A DNA stretch of 64,000 bases from CAYSFW01 sp050329935 (GTDB lineage Bacteria > Pseudomonadota > Gammaproteobacteria > UWMA-0217). Below the pieces are notes generated by a model. It was not told where the DNA came from. It searched no databases and was given only the letters and a program-made list of their open reading frames with translations. Numbering within the stretch: the first letter of the stretch is position 1; each line of letters opens with the position of its first letter. The DNA lies in NCBI GenBank assembly GCA_050329935.1, contig JBHJOI010000015.1:1-64000 (forward strand). The letters are read 5' to 3'. The position numbers and the translations under genes were made by a program. Positions 16,413 to 25,882 of this stretch are shown one piece after another.

Positions 16413-18831
16413 TGCCCTTGTCTCCCTGGAAGCGTTGATGTTGCCGCCACAGTTGCTCAACCCGATCCTGCAGAACGCGGTTGAAACTCCCTTCCGAATA
16501 TTGCCCTTCGGCGTCGGTCGCGCCGGCCGGCAATCCCGTCAAGAGCGCCATGACGTCATCGATATCGCTCGCGATGTAGATCGAAAACCTTCCCGCGTCC
16601 ACCGCATCGATCACCTCGGCCCGCAGCATCAGATGCGCGCGATTCGCGCGCGGAATAATGACACCCTGTTCGCCATCGAACCCGCGCGCCGCGCAGAGTT
16701 CGAAGAAACCCTCGATTTTTTCGTTGACGCCACCGATCGCCTGGATTTCGCCGTGCTGGTTGATCGACCCCGTGACCGCGAGGCCTTGCCGCAACGGCAT
16801 ACGCCCCAGCGCGGAAAGCAATGCACACAGCTCCGCGGTCGACGCACTGTCACCCTCCACCATGCCATACGATTGCTCGAACACCAGACTGGCGGAAATC
16901 GGCAATGGCCGCTCGCGGGCGTAGCGATCCGCGAGGCACGCGGAAAGAATCATCACCCCCTTCGAGTGCAGGCTACCGCCGAGTTCAACCTCACGTTCGA
17001 TATCGATCACCTTGCCCGAGCCGAGGCGCACCGTCGCGGTGATGCGCGACGGCCGACCGAACGCGTAGTCACCGAGTTGCATCACCGACAGACCATTGAC
17101 CTGCCCAACGCGGCTGCCGGTTGTGTCGACCAACTGAATCTTGCGCCGCAGCATCTCATGAACCCGTTCCCGGAGCTGCGCCTGGCGATACTCCTGACGC
17201 CGCACGGCCTCGTCGACATCCTGCGGCCGAATGATCGGTTCTCCGGCCTGAGCCGCGCAAAAATCGGCTTCGCGTAGCCAGTCACCCAGCGATTCCGTAT
17301 CGAGCGAGAGCTTTTCGCGGTCCTCCACGCGGCGCGAAGACGCTTCGAGCACGCGTCCGACGGCCGCGCGATTGAGCGGTCGGAGCGCCTCGCGCTGCTG
17401 AATCGCGGCGATCAAGCGTGCGTACAGCAGCGTGTTCGCCAGGTCGCGCGGCAATTCCTCTGCAAAGTCCGCCGCGACCTTGAACATCAATCCAAACTCG
17501 GGGTCGTACGCCTTCAACAAGTAGTACAACAAACGTTCTCCGACCAGAACGACCTTGAGATCCAGTGGAATCGGTTCGGGTTCCAGCGACAGCGTGCTGA
17601 CCAGGCTCAACATCTGCTCGAGGGTCTGGATTCGGAGTTCGCGGGACGCCAAGGCGCGTTTCAGGCCATCATAGGCGAATGGGTTCAGCAGAACCTTGCG
17701 CGCATCAAGCAGTAGATAGCCGCCGTTCGCGCGGAGCAACGCACCAGCCTTGATCAGCGTGAAATCGGTGCTCAGCGTGCCCATTTGCGCGACGTGCTCA
17801 ATCCGTCCAATCAGGTCGAGGTAGGTCGGATTATCTTCGTATACTACCGGCGCACCATGTGTCTCGGCGTTATCCACCAGCAGATTGACGCTGTAATCGG
17901 TCAAATCCTCGGCGCGCTGCTTCACGTTTCGCGAATCCTGACCCTCCTCGGATTGCAGAAACGCCTCGACGTTTTCGATGACGTTGCGCCGAACCGTCTC
18001 CAGGTAAGCTCGCACCGCAGGCAATTCGGCATAGTCTTTCGCGAGGCCATTGAACAGCTGACCCACGGTGAGCGTCGACACCTCCTCGTTCAGCGCCCTC
18101 GCGCGCTGCCGGTGCTCACGTTGCCACACGGGGATCTGGCGCACGACCTCGCGCAAGTCCTTGCGGATCTCCTCGATGGTCGCCTCGATGCGCGCGCGAT
18201 CCGCCTCCGGGAGTTGCTCGAAACGATCCGGGCTGATGAGTTCGCCATTCGCGAGCGGTGCGAGGGTGTAGCCCGCCGGCGTGCTCATGATGGCGATGTC
18301 GCGCGCTCGGGCACGATCGCCGAGATCATTGAAGGCCTTTTCCTGACGCTCCTTGAACTCCTCTTCCAGCTCCTGCATTCGGGCACGGTGCTCATCGGTT
18401 TGAAACGCCGCCGGCAACGCCATCAAGAGATCCTCCACCAGTTGACGCATCTGCAGACGCAACGCCCGCGCGCGCCCCGCCGGCAACCGCAATATCTGCG
18501 GCTTTTGCGGATCGACAAAATTATTGACGTAACAGAAATCATCCGGCGCGGTTTGAGCCCGCGCCTCGTGCGCGAGCAGATCACGCGCCAACTGCAGCTT
18601 GCCCAATCCTTCCGATCCCAGCAGGTATAGGTTGTAGCCGTCGTGTCGCATGCGAACGCCAAACCGCAGCGCCTCGACCGCACGCTCCTGTCCCAATGCG
18701 GTGGTGATCGGTTCCAGGGTCGAGGTATCGTCGAACTCAAAACCCGACAAGTCGCAGCGGTTGCGTAACTCTTCGGGACGCAACCGAATCGCATGCGTCA
18801 TTTCAGCCCCCGCGTCGACCGGCTTGATCAT
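16384..18831 (-). CDS. Lon-like ATP-dependent protease (AAA_32 / YcbZ-LonH type)
   Basis: About 815 aa. An N-terminal ATPase region with LLGSEGLGKLQLARDLL as the P-loop is followed by a long helical insertion and a C-terminal Lon protease domain. The catalytic Ser lies in VEGDSASTAELCAL and the catalytic Lys in IGGVNEKIEGFFE, the Lon Ser-Lys dyad. There is no substrate-binding LAN domain, as expected for this LonB-like family. The P-loop has Lys-Leu where Lys-Ser/Thr is usual, so ATP use may be weak. Starts at ATG 18831 or GTG 18846. It overlaps the USP-like gene at its 3' end. Confidence 0.87.
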   Translation of the reverse strand: MIKPVDAGAEMTHAIRLRPEELRNRCDLSGFEFDDTSTLEPITTALGQERAVEALRFGVRMRHDGYNLYLLGSEGLGKLQLARDLLAHEARAQTAPDDFCYVNNFVDPQKPQILRLPAGRARALRLQMRQLVEDLLMALPAAFQTDEHRARMQELEEEFKERQEKAFNDLGDRARARDIAIMSTPAGYTLAPLANGELISPDRFEQLPEADRARIEATIEEIRKDLREVVRQIPVWQREHRQRARALNEEVSTLTVGQLFNGLAKDYAELPAVRAYLETVRRNVIENVEAFLQSEEGQDSRNVKQRAEDLTDYSVNLLVDNAETHGAPVVYEDNPTYLDLIGRIEHVAQMGTLSTDFTLIKAGALLRANGGYLLLDARKVLLNPFAYDGLKRALASRELRIQTLEQMLSLVSTLSLEPEPIPLDLKVVLVGERLLYYLLKAYDPEFGLMFKVAADFAEELPRDLANTLLYARLIAAIQQREALRPLNRAAVGRVLEASSRRVEDREKLSLDTESLGDWLREADFCAAQAGEPIIRPQDVDEAVRRQEYRQAQLRERVHEMLRRKIQLVDTTGSRVGQVNGLSVMQLGDYAFGRPSRITATVRLGSGKVIDIEREVELGGSLHSKGVMILSACLADRYARERPLPISASLVFEQSYGMVEGDSASTAELCALLSALGRMPLRQGLAVTGSINQHGEIQAIGGVNEKIEGFFELCAARGFDGEQGVIIPRANRAHLMLRAEVIDAVDAGRFSIYIASDIDDVMALLTGLPAGATDAEGQYSEGSFNRVLQDRVEQLWRQHQRFQGDKGNADATGSDA

Positions 18832-18854
18832 GGACTCGCCGGTCACAGGCGTCG

Positions 18855-19289
18855 TTAAAGATACTGTGGCAGTTGACCTCGGATGTCGGTGAGCGAGTGC
18901 TGGGTCAAATTCTTGTCCATTTCACCAGCGACCAAATTCTTTACACCTTGACTCAACCCCCCGCGCAGTAATCCCAAAAACTGCGGCGCTGCGATGAGAT
19001 AAAGCTTTTGAAAGCGACCCGCGTTACGACTCTCCTCGAGGTGATGACAGACCTCACGCGCGAACGCCTCCGCCTCGATGGTCTTGACGTCGGTGGCGGG
19101 TTCGATCGCGTGCCTGCCCAGTCCGTGCGAGTCATGAACCCGAGGCGCCCGTTCGCTTTCGAGATCTCGGGCGTGCAGGCGCGAGGCGTAATGCACCCGG
19201 TCCTCAATTTCCATCAGCACTGCATTGGGCTTATCGGCGGCTAGAAAGCGCGCGCGCGCGGCGTCGGCAACAACGATCCATACGGTCAT
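18855..19289 (-). CDS. Host_attach (PF10116) family protein
   Basis: 144 aa from ATG 19289 (MTVWIVVADAARARFL). Family features: the opening strand with ADAARAR, ESERAPRVHDS, AEAFAREVCHHLEESR and YLIAAPQFLGLLR. The family is named from a plant-attachment gene but is structurally an eRF1/baeRF-like domain, and its broad distribution suggests a general stress or ribosome-related role. The ORF could extend 75 bp upstream without family support. It lies 23 bp before the Lon-like gene, so the stress proteins may form one unit. Confidence 0.82.
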   Translation of the reverse strand: MTVWIVVADAARARFLAADKPNAVLMEIEDRVHYASRLHARDLESERAPRVHDSHGLGRHAIEPATDVKTIEAEAFAREVCHHLEESRNAGRFQKLYLIAAPQFLGLLRGGLSQGVKNLVAGEMDKNLTQHSLTDIRGQLPQYL

Positions 19290-19481
19290 GACGTGCCTCC
19301 AATTGATGAACTCGTCAATATAAAGATAGCGTGTTTTCTCGCCGACTCCATTGCGTTCGGTCATCGTCGCGCGTTATCGCGGCAGAATGCATCGGCGCGG
19401 CACCGGTCGATCTCGATCACGCGCCGGATCGCGCCGTGGCGAAGCAAGATTTTCCGCGGGATCACCGGCGCCCGCGGATCG

Positions 19482-20021
19482 TCAATGATCGGACGAATCG
19501 CGCGAGTCGGGTACCGAACCATGATTAGCACCCGAGATACGATCCATCAACGCAAACATCACGCCCGAGAAAACCAGCGTGACGTGGATGATCACTACCC
19601 ACATCAGATCATGATCAGTGTGTTGACCGACATTGACGAAATACTTGAGTAGCTCGATGCCGGAGATCGCGACGATCGAACCGATCAACTTCAGTTTAAG
19701 GTCTGAAAAGCCGACGTGTCCCATCCATTCCGGACGATCCTCGCTACCCTGGGTATCGATCTTGGAAATAAAGTTCTCGTAGCCGGCGAAAATGATGATC
19801 AGCAACAGGTTGGCCACCAGCGTGATATCGACCAGCGTGAGTATCGCCAGCATGGCCTCACTACCACTACCGTCGAATACGATCGGTAGCGTGGCTATGA
19901 ACGCCTTGATGAATTTCAGCAGCAGTAATCCAATCGCGGCCACCAGACCGAGATAAAATGGCGCTAGCAACCAACGACTGTTGAAAATGAATTTCTCAAG
20001 TTCATGTTCGACGCGCTTCAT
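19482..20021 (-). CDS. UPF0114 (YqhA) family inner-membrane protein
   Basis: 179 aa from ATG 20021 (MKRVEHELEKFIFNSRWLLA), the standard family start. It has four hydrophobic helices, with the typical WLLAPFYLGL near the N-terminus, DITLVANLLLIIIFAGYENF and ELLKYFVNV. Function of the family is unknown. The ORF extends further upstream through a non-conserved region, which I exclude. Confidence 0.88.
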   Translation of the reverse strand: MKRVEHELEKFIFNSRWLLAPFYLGLVAAIGLLLLKFIKAFIATLPIVFDGSGSEAMLAILTLVDITLVANLLLIIIFAGYENFISKIDTQGSEDRPEWMGHVGFSDLKLKLIGSIVAISGIELLKYFVNVGQHTDHDLMWVVIIHVTLVFSGVMFALMDRISGANHGSVPDSRDSSDH

Positions 20022-20293
20022 AGGACTCCCTTGGATAGGAAAAATTCTTGACCGGAAATTCGAGCACCCGATATTGCGGTATCGCACTTGGCGATGTACC
20101 GCCACTGCGCGGCATCCAACCGGCCATTCGGTGCCGCCGCCGTCCCGTCACGCAAACGCTTGGACGAATTGCATTCCGGGCGACGCGGGTCGCCCACACC
20201 TTGCCGTTCGCATCCGCGCCCTCGCGCGATCGATACTTGAGCTTTGACGAAACACGGGGTTCAAAAAGAGGAGGCCGCGTTGGTTCCCGATAC

Positions 20294-20325
20294 CAAAAAA
20301 AACGCCGTGCGCTAGGCCCGGCGTA
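20294..20325 (-). terminator. Rho-independent terminator
   Basis: On the minus strand the stem ACGCCG...CGGCGT is followed directly by eight T residues. It can end the transcript of the CbiM-like gene (stop at 20569), end a short RNA started near 20373, or act as an attenuator before UPF0114. Confidence 0.8.
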
Positions 20326-20373
20326 ACTTTCACCCCTCTGGAGAAATCACGCGAGCGTCCCGCCCAACATGTT
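20294..20373 (-). ncRNA. Candidate short RNA or attenuated leader
   Basis: A TACAAT box at 20380-20385 would start transcription near 20373, and the terminator ends at 20294, giving roughly 80 nt without an ORF. The sequence includes GGGCGGGACGCTCGCG and GGGGTGAAAG but matches no riboswitch class I can name. Promoter -35 is weak. Confidence 0.3.
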
Positions 20374-20405
20374 TCTTCTATTGTAGTTATTCGCACGACC
20401 TTCAC

Positions 20406-20420
20406 TTGTGCACAGCACAA
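20406..20420. promoter_or_regulatory. Palindromic candidate operator
   Basis: Perfect 6-3-6 inverted repeat TTGTGC-ACA-GCACAA, 21 bp upstream of the TACAAT box and so over the -35 region of the candidate short RNA. Regulator unknown. Confidence 0.4.
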
Positions 20421-20568
20421 ATACTGGAGGTCGCCACTACCCGATAGGCGTAGCATAAGCCAGACACGAACGAGCGCGCAAATCGTAAGCGTGACTTGAT
20501 CGAAGAACCCTCGGTCGCACGTGGCACAGCAGCAAAAGGCTACCGGTGACACGGGCGTGAACAGAGAA

Positions 20569-21234
20569 CTATTTACCTTTCAGATACCATCGATCATGAA
20601 ACGTGGCGACCCACTCCGGGCGATAGACCACCATCAGGGTAATGATGAATCCGTTCATCAAGCCCTCGGGGAATGCGAGCAGCCATAGGCTGATCCAGTA
20701 TTCATCCGCCAGATCGAGCTGACCATATCCAGCCGCGCCGGCCATCAGCAACGATGCAGTCGCTCCGATCAACAGCACCGAGAGGGCGGCGGCAAAAAAT
20801 GTATTGACAAAAATATAAACAAAAAAATGCCGCGGCAACCGCCGCTGACTGATATACAACAACCCGCGCACCCAAAGTATCGGCAACACGCCCAACAACA
20901 ACGCATTCGCGCCCCAAAGCTGCCACGGCGCACCGACTTTCCAGGTCGAGACCGCGGTCAGCAACGCGGCGGCAATGACCGCGAACTGCCATTCAAACAT
21001 CAAACAGAGCGCCGTCAGGCCGAAAAAGTGGAACTCGAACCCGGGTACGACCGCCGCCCGCAGATTCCAGAGCACGAGACTCACGGTCAGCGCACCCAGA
21101 AACACGTGCAGCGATTCGGATTCGCGCAAGATGCGCCAGGGCGCCGTCGATAACGCCACGACGAACACGCCGCAGAACAGTGCGAGCGCGGTCCACTCGA
21201 GAAAAGGCGACAGCGTATCGGCCGGAATATTCAT
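20569..21234 (-). CDS. CbiM-like (COG3235) integral membrane protein
   Basis: 221 aa with about six TM helices. Family marks are FHFFGLTALCLMFEWQFAV and the C-terminal FPEGLMNGFIITLMVVYRPEWV followed by TFHDRWYLKG. It is annotated in this group as an energy-coupling factor permease of the CbiM superfamily, which binds Co2+ or Ni2+ with an N-terminal His motif. Here the N-terminus (MNIPADTL) lacks the classic MHIPxG metal motif, so metal transport is doubtful. No EcfA/EcfT genes are adjacent. Confidence 0.78.
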   Translation of the reverse strand: MNIPADTLSPFLEWTALALFCGVFVVALSTAPWRILRESESLHVFLGALTVSLVLWNLRAAVVPGFEFHFFGLTALCLMFEWQFAVIAAALLTAVSTWKVGAPWQLWGANALLLGVLPILWVRGLLYISQRRLPRHFFVYIFVNTFFAAALSVLLIGATASLLMAGAAGYGQLDLADEYWISLWLLAFPEGLMNGFIITLMVVYRPEWVATFHDRWYLKGK

Positions 21235-21310
21235 CGCGCGGAGTGTGGGGTCGGAAAGAGGTATCCGCGCTGACGAAAATCAACCGCGGCATGGCAGGAC
21301 GTTGGGTTTC

Positions 21311-22399
21311 TCAATTGGACACCCATTCTACGCCGCTCGTGTCGTGGTACTCGCGGACGCACGCGGCGCCTGCCGCGCACAACAACTCGTAAGCGATCGT
21401 GCCGGCGCCGTGCGCCACATCATCGACGGCCAGTCCCGGACCCCAGAGTTCCGCCACGTCGCCCGCGCGGGCGGTCGGCTGCGACCTCAAATCGACCGCC
21501 AGCATATCCATCGATACCCTACCGACCAACGCGCAGGCGACCCCGTTTACCAGAACCGGCGTGCTGCCCGCGGTCACTCGGTGATAACCATCGGCGTAAC
21601 CGATCGCAACCAGACCGACTGGCATATCCTCGGGACAGACGAAGCGCCCGCCATAACCGATCTCATCGCCCCGCCGGTGCAAATTGACGGCCAGTAGCGG
21701 CGCGGTGAGTTGCATCACCGGGCGCAAACCAAGCGTTTCCGCGCGCTCGGTCGCGAGTGGCGAACCGCCGTATAACATGATTCCGGGACGCACCCAGTCA
21801 AAGCACGCGTCCGGCAACTGAAACATCGCCGCCGAGTTGGCCATCGAGCGGTCAAGACCCAACCCCGCCGTGGCGCCGATGAAACGCTCGAGCTGGCGCA
21901 GATTACGTGGATCGTGCCGCAGGTCCGCATTGGCGAAATGACTCATGATCCCGGTGACCGTATCGCCCAGACGCCGCAGCACTTCAGTGGCACAGTCAGC
22001 GGCGAATCCCAGCCGCCCCATGCCGGTGTCGAGCTTGACCCAGTAGTCTGGCCGCGACGCGCCAGATTGCTCGGCATAGGTGATCTGGGTCTCGTGATGC
22101 ACCACCAGCGTCACGGCCTGTCGTGCCGCGGCTTCGTGCTCCTCGAACGAACGCGCGCCTTGCAGCACAAAAATACGCTGGGCGTGACCCGCCGCGCGCA
22201 ACTGCAACGCCTCGCCGACACACGCGACCGCGAATCCATCGGCCTCGCGCAGCGCCGCCGCGACTTCCAGCATGCCGTGACCGTAGGCATTGGCCTTGAT
22301 CGCCGCCATGACCCGGCTCGTGCCGGCCAATGAACGGGCGCGTGCGAAGTTGTGCCGTAACGCCGCGAGATCGATCCGCGCGGTTGCGGCGCGCCTCAC
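21311..22399 (-). CDS. alr: Alanine racemase
   Basis: 362 aa PLP enzyme interconverting L- and D-alanine for peptidoglycan. The PLP Lys lies in MAAIKANAYGHGML (about residue 34); other motifs are KLDTGMGRLGF, RPGIMLYGGSPL and the C-terminal SMDMLAVDL. Full length. The start overlaps the dnaB stop by ATGA, the usual dnaB-alr arrangement in gammaproteobacteria. Confidence 0.97.
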   Translation of the reverse strand: MRRAATARIDLAALRHNFARARSLAGTSRVMAAIKANAYGHGMLEVAAALREADGFAVACVGEALQLRAAGHAQRIFVLQGARSFEEHEAAARQAVTLVVHHETQITYAEQSGASRPDYWVKLDTGMGRLGFAADCATEVLRRLGDTVTGIMSHFANADLRHDPRNLRQLERFIGATAGLGLDRSMANSAAMFQLPDACFDWVRPGIMLYGGSPLATERAETLGLRPVMQLTAPLLAVNLHRRGDEIGYGGRFVCPEDMPVGLVAIGYADGYHRVTAGSTPVLVNGVACALVGRVSMDMLAVDLRSQPTARAGDVAELWGPGLAVDDVAHGAGTIAYELLCAAGAACVREYHDTSGVEWVSN

Positions 22400-23796
22400 C
22401 GAAAGCCCTCGCTCGAATACACATCGGGCGTGTAGTTCTCGAATCGCGTGAACTCACCCAGGAACGTCAGTCGAACTGTCCCGGTCGGGCCGTTGCGCTG
22501 CTTGCCAATGATGATCTCGGCCACCCCCTTGTCCGCCGTATCCGCGTTGTAAACCTCGTCGCGATAGATGAACATGATGATATCCGCGTCCTGCTCGATC
22601 GCGCCGGACTCACGCAGATCGGACATCACCGGACGTTTGTTCGGTCGCTGTTCGAGACTTCGGTTCAACTGCGACAGCGCGATGACCGGCACCTTGAGTT
22701 CCTTGGCCAAGGCCTTGAGCGAGCGGGAAATCTCCGAGATCTCCGTCGCTCGATTCTCCGTCGAACCCGCCACCTGCATGAGCTGCAGGTAGTCGATCAA
22801 CACCAGACCCAACTCTTTTTGCTCCCGAACGAGGCGTCGCGCGCGCGAACGCAGATCCATCGGTGTCAGCGCCGGCGTATCGTCAATGAACAACGGCACG
22901 TCACGCAAGATCTCGACCGCGCTGCTCAAACGGGGCATGTCATCGTCACGCAACCGCCCTGTGCGTAACCGCTGCTGGCTGATCCGTCCCAATGCGGAGA
23001 GCAAACGCAGCGCCAATTGCTCGCCACCCATCTCCATGCTGAACACGGCGACCGGCTTATGCTTCTTGATTGCGGCGTACTCCGCGATATTCATCGCGAA
23101 ACTGGTTTTTCCCATCGACGGCCGTCCCGCGACGATTACCAAGTCACCCGGTTGTAACCCCGAGGTCATTTCATCCAGATCGGAATACCCCGTCGGCAGG
23201 CCGGTGATCGCCTCGTCGCGGTCGCCCATTTCCGCGATGTAGTCAAGGGTATGCTTTACCAGCGAATTCAGGCTACGAAAGCCCGAGCGACCACGCGACC
23301 CCATCTCCGCGATCTCAAAAACCTTTCGTTCCGCGTCGTCGAGAATCTCGCGGCTCTCGCGTCCACCGGGGTTGAACGAACTATCCGAGATTTCTCCCGC
23401 GATCGCGATCAGTCGGCGCAGCACCGAGCGTTCGCGGACGATGTCAGCATAGGCGCGAATATTCGCGGCGCTCGGCGTATCTTTCGCCAACCGCCCCACG
23501 TAGGCGAGCCCGCCCGCATTCTCGAGCTCGCCGCGCGGTTCCAGCCACTCACATAAGGTCACCACGTCAAAGGGTCGACCGAGCTCCGCCAGCGCGGCGA
23601 TCGCGCGAAAGATCAGTCGATGGTCCTGACGATAGAAATCGAGTTCATCAACCCGATCCGCGACGATGTCCCAGGTCGCGTTGTCGAGCAACAGCCCGCC
23701 CAATACGGCCTGCTCGGCCTCGATCGAATGGGGTGGAATCTTGAGATCGTCGACCGGACCCGGGCGACGCGAGGCGAGAACAGGGTAATCTGACAT
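22396..23796 (-). CDS. dnaB: Replicative DNA helicase DnaB
   Basis: 466 aa hexameric helicase that unwinds DNA at the fork. The N-terminal domain begins KIPPHSIEAEQAVLGGLLLD; RecA-like core Walker A AGRPSMGKTSFAMNIAE, VFSMEMGGEQLALRLLS, Walker B LVLIDYLQLM and arginine-finger region RESGAIEQDADIIMFIYR. No intein. Translationally coupled to alr. Confidence 0.98.
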   Translation of the reverse strand: MSDYPVLASRRPGPVDDLKIPPHSIEAEQAVLGGLLLDNATWDIVADRVDELDFYRQDHRLIFRAIAALAELGRPFDVVTLCEWLEPRGELENAGGLAYVGRLAKDTPSAANIRAYADIVRERSVLRRLIAIAGEISDSSFNPGGRESREILDDAERKVFEIAEMGSRGRSGFRSLNSLVKHTLDYIAEMGDRDEAITGLPTGYSDLDEMTSGLQPGDLVIVAGRPSMGKTSFAMNIAEYAAIKKHKPVAVFSMEMGGEQLALRLLSALGRISQQRLRTGRLRDDDMPRLSSAVEILRDVPLFIDDTPALTPMDLRSRARRLVREQKELGLVLIDYLQLMQVAGSTENRATEISEISRSLKALAKELKVPVIALSQLNRSLEQRPNKRPVMSDLRESGAIEQDADIIMFIYRDEVYNADTADKGVAEIIIGKQRNGPTGTVRLTFLGEFTRFENYTPDVYSSEGFR

Positions 23797-24364
23797 GATT
23801 GCGAGCGCGGGCGTTCCAAAACGGCAAGGTCACCATGATAACTCGACGCGAGCCTTGCTGCAGGATCCCTAACGCGCGTGGCAGTCGCGTAGCGGAACGC
23901 GAACGGTGTTTTCCGCCGCGCCCGAAGCCCGCCGGCAATGCACCCGCGCGGCCGCACAACGGGATTCTCGGATGATGGATCGTGCGGCAATACCCGCGCC
24001 GGTCTGTTGAATCGTGTGACACGCAGTCGGCTCGAACGCGCCATCCCTCGCGACCGATCGTACGCACCTGCCGAATAATCGACGACGATCTCGGGCGACT
24101 ATTGACGTGAAACGCCCGATTCACGGGCAGTGCCGCTCCAGGTTGGGTCGGCCGGAGTTCGGCCGCACGGACGCACCCGTCGAGCCCCTCCCCGGATGCG
24201 CTTACGCCGTCTCCCGCCCAACCGACCCAGGGCGGCTTGCATCCTCCGCGGCGGCGTCCTTGCCATGAGCGTTAGGCCGGAGCCACGCGACGCAGGCGCC
24301 GATCGTGTTGCTAACAGCACACCGACCAACCCTACCGCGATCGCTATCGATCGCGGGACGCCGT
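23797..24364. other. 568-bp gap between dnaB and rplI
   Basis: Reading frames on both strands are arginine/proline-rich shadows without motifs or good ribosome sites, so I call no gene. The gap is long for this normally compact neighbourhood and must contain the dnaB promoter and the end of the rplI transcript, but I see no clear terminator or -35/-10 pair. Confidence 0.5.
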
Positions 24365-24814
24365 TCAGGCTTCGGGTACGATATTGACCTTGATGGTCGC
24401 GTCCAGCCCGGAGTGCAGGTGTATATCGACCTCAAACTCACCCAAGTTGCGAATGGGACCTTCCGGCAAACGCACTTCGCGCTTCTCGACCGGCACTCCG
24501 GCCGCGGTCGCCGCGTCGGCGATCTCACCGGGACCCACCGAACCGAACAACTTACCTTCGTTGCCCGCGTTCGCGGCGATCGTCAAGACCAGATCAGCCA
24601 TCGTATCCTTACGCGCCTGCGCCACCGCGAGTCGCTCGCCAACCTGCTTCTCGAGCTCGGCGCGGCGCGCCTCGAACTCGGCAATGTTCGCGGTCGTCGC
24701 GAACTTGGCCTTGCCACTCGGGATCAGAAAATTTCGGGCGTACCCCGAACGCACCTTGACCTTGTCGCCAAGATCTCCTAGGTTTTCAACCTTGTCCAAC
24801 AGAATAATTTCCAT
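24365..24814 (-). CDS. rplI: 50S ribosomal protein L9
   Basis: 149 aa from ATG 24814 with AGGTG seven bases upstream. N-terminal domain MEIILLDKVENLGDLGDKV and RSGYARNFLIPSGKA are diagnostic; a long central helix (EFEARRAELEKQVGERLAVA) and a C-terminal domain follow. Last gene of the rpsF-rpsR-DUF2232-rplI operon. Confidence 0.98.
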   Translation of the reverse strand: MEIILLDKVENLGDLGDKVKVRSGYARNFLIPSGKAKFATTANIAEFEARRAELEKQVGERLAVAQARKDTMADLVLTIAANAGNEGKLFGSVGPGEIADAATAAGVPVEKREVRLPEGPIRNLGEFEVDIHLHSGLDATIKVNIVPEA

Positions 24815-24884
24815 CCAAATCACCTTTCGTCGTTGAGACGTACAAAATTCTTGAGCCTAGGCTCCGCGAAGCCGACCGAGTTAA

Positions 24885-25793
24885 TCAGGGCGTCGAGGAA
24901 CCATCGAAGCGTCGGCGGAAATCGGCAAAGGCATCCATGATTCCGAGCCCCGACAACAACAATGCCATTGGCCACAGCAATAACACCATCAAGGCGTACA
25001 GCCCGACCAACCAACCGCGATGCAACCCGCGGCTCGCCACCGTGTGGTGGACAACCGCCAGCCCCTGCATCGCAAACACTGCGATCAAAACCAACGCGAG
25101 ATCGCTCGGTAACGCATGATCGTTCGCCAAGGTCAGCGCCGACACTACGATCGCCACCATCGCGGGCCAGGCCCCAAGGCGAAACGCATGAAACTCGGAA
25201 CGAAATCCGCCCGGGTTGAACAATTGCGCCTGGATCGCCCGCGCCAACATCAGCGTGATCAACGCCCCCAGGACACTGGACGCAAACATGACCCCGGTCA
25301 GATGCCGGGCGATCGCTGCGAATCCGGCTCCCATCGGCCGCGACGCGTCCCCGGTTTGTTCCAATACCGGCCGCATCAGTTCGGTTAGTCGCTGTTCCCA
25401 GAACGACGCCACATCCGGCACCATCGCATGAACCAAAATCACGCCAATCAAGCCAATCAGGATCGCCATCTGAGACGTTAACGTCCAGCTTGTCGAGCGA
25501 CGCAGAATCGAGGCCAACAGCACCACGGGCGCCCACTGCACTACGGCGTAGACACCCCCAATCCAGATCGGAAAGCCCTGCAACAGTCCGCCCAGCGCGA
25601 GCAACACCGCGCCTGCGACCATCACCAGCAACGCCGTGTTGTGCCCAAGCCGCAGGGTGACCAACGCCATCACGGTTCCGCTCAGGATACTGAGCGGCGG
25701 AAACGCCAAGGCCAGTACCGCGAAGCCAACGGTTGCAAGCACCGCTTGCGGCATCCCCGCAAGGACAAAGCGACCCAGTGATTGCAAGATCAT
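24885..25793 (-). CDS. DUF2232 membrane protein of the rpsF operon
   Basis: About 302 aa with eight or so hydrophobic helices. I place the start at ATG 25793 (MIILQSLGRFVLAGMPQAVL) with AAGGTG five bases before it; the longer reading frame upstream is non-conserved. Proteins of this family sit between rpsR and rplI in Pseudomonas and relatives; the function is unknown, though a YybS-like relation to substrate-specific permease components has been suggested. Confidence 0.8.
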   Translation of the reverse strand: MILQSLGRFVLAGMPQAVLATVGFAVLALAFPPLSILSGTVMALVTLRLGHNTALLVMVAGAVLLALGGLLQGFPIWIGGVYAVVQWAPVVLLASILRRSTSWTLTSQMAILIGLIGVILVHAMVPDVASFWEQRLTELMRPVLEQTGDASRPMGAGFAAIARHLTGVMFASSVLGALITLMLARAIQAQLFNPGGFRSEFHAFRLGAWPAMVAIVVSALTLANDHALPSDLALVLIAVFAMQGLAVVHHTVASRGLHRGWLVGLYALMVLLLWPMALLLSGLGIMDAFADFRRRFDGSSTP

Positions 25794-25882
25794 GATTTCA
25801 CCTTGGCGCAGCGCCGCTTGAGGTTGGACGCGTGCCCACCCTCGCGTCGAAGCGGCGCGTCCGGCCGTCGACTCGTTGAACG

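Larger units (their letters stand above)
20022..20568. other. 547-bp non-coding region with structured minus-strand element
   Basis: No supported gene. On the minus strand it holds a TACAAT -10-like box (20380-20385), a palindrome TTGTGC-ACA-GCACAA (20406-20420) and a terminator (20294-20325), spaced as for a short RNA or an attenuated leader. The rest, toward the UPF0114 start, shows nothing I recognise. Confidence 0.6.

Noticed and set aside
20086..20160. GGCGATGTACCGCC, possible fluoride riboswitch start
   Set aside because: The rest of the crcB motif (AACCGCC...GCTGATG...CTCCTAC) is missing and no fluoride gene follows.
24099..24387. ORFs of 76-85 codons on both strands in the dnaB-rplI gap
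   Set aside because: Arg/Pro-rich composition, no motif, no ribosome site; typical chance frames in GC-rich DNA.
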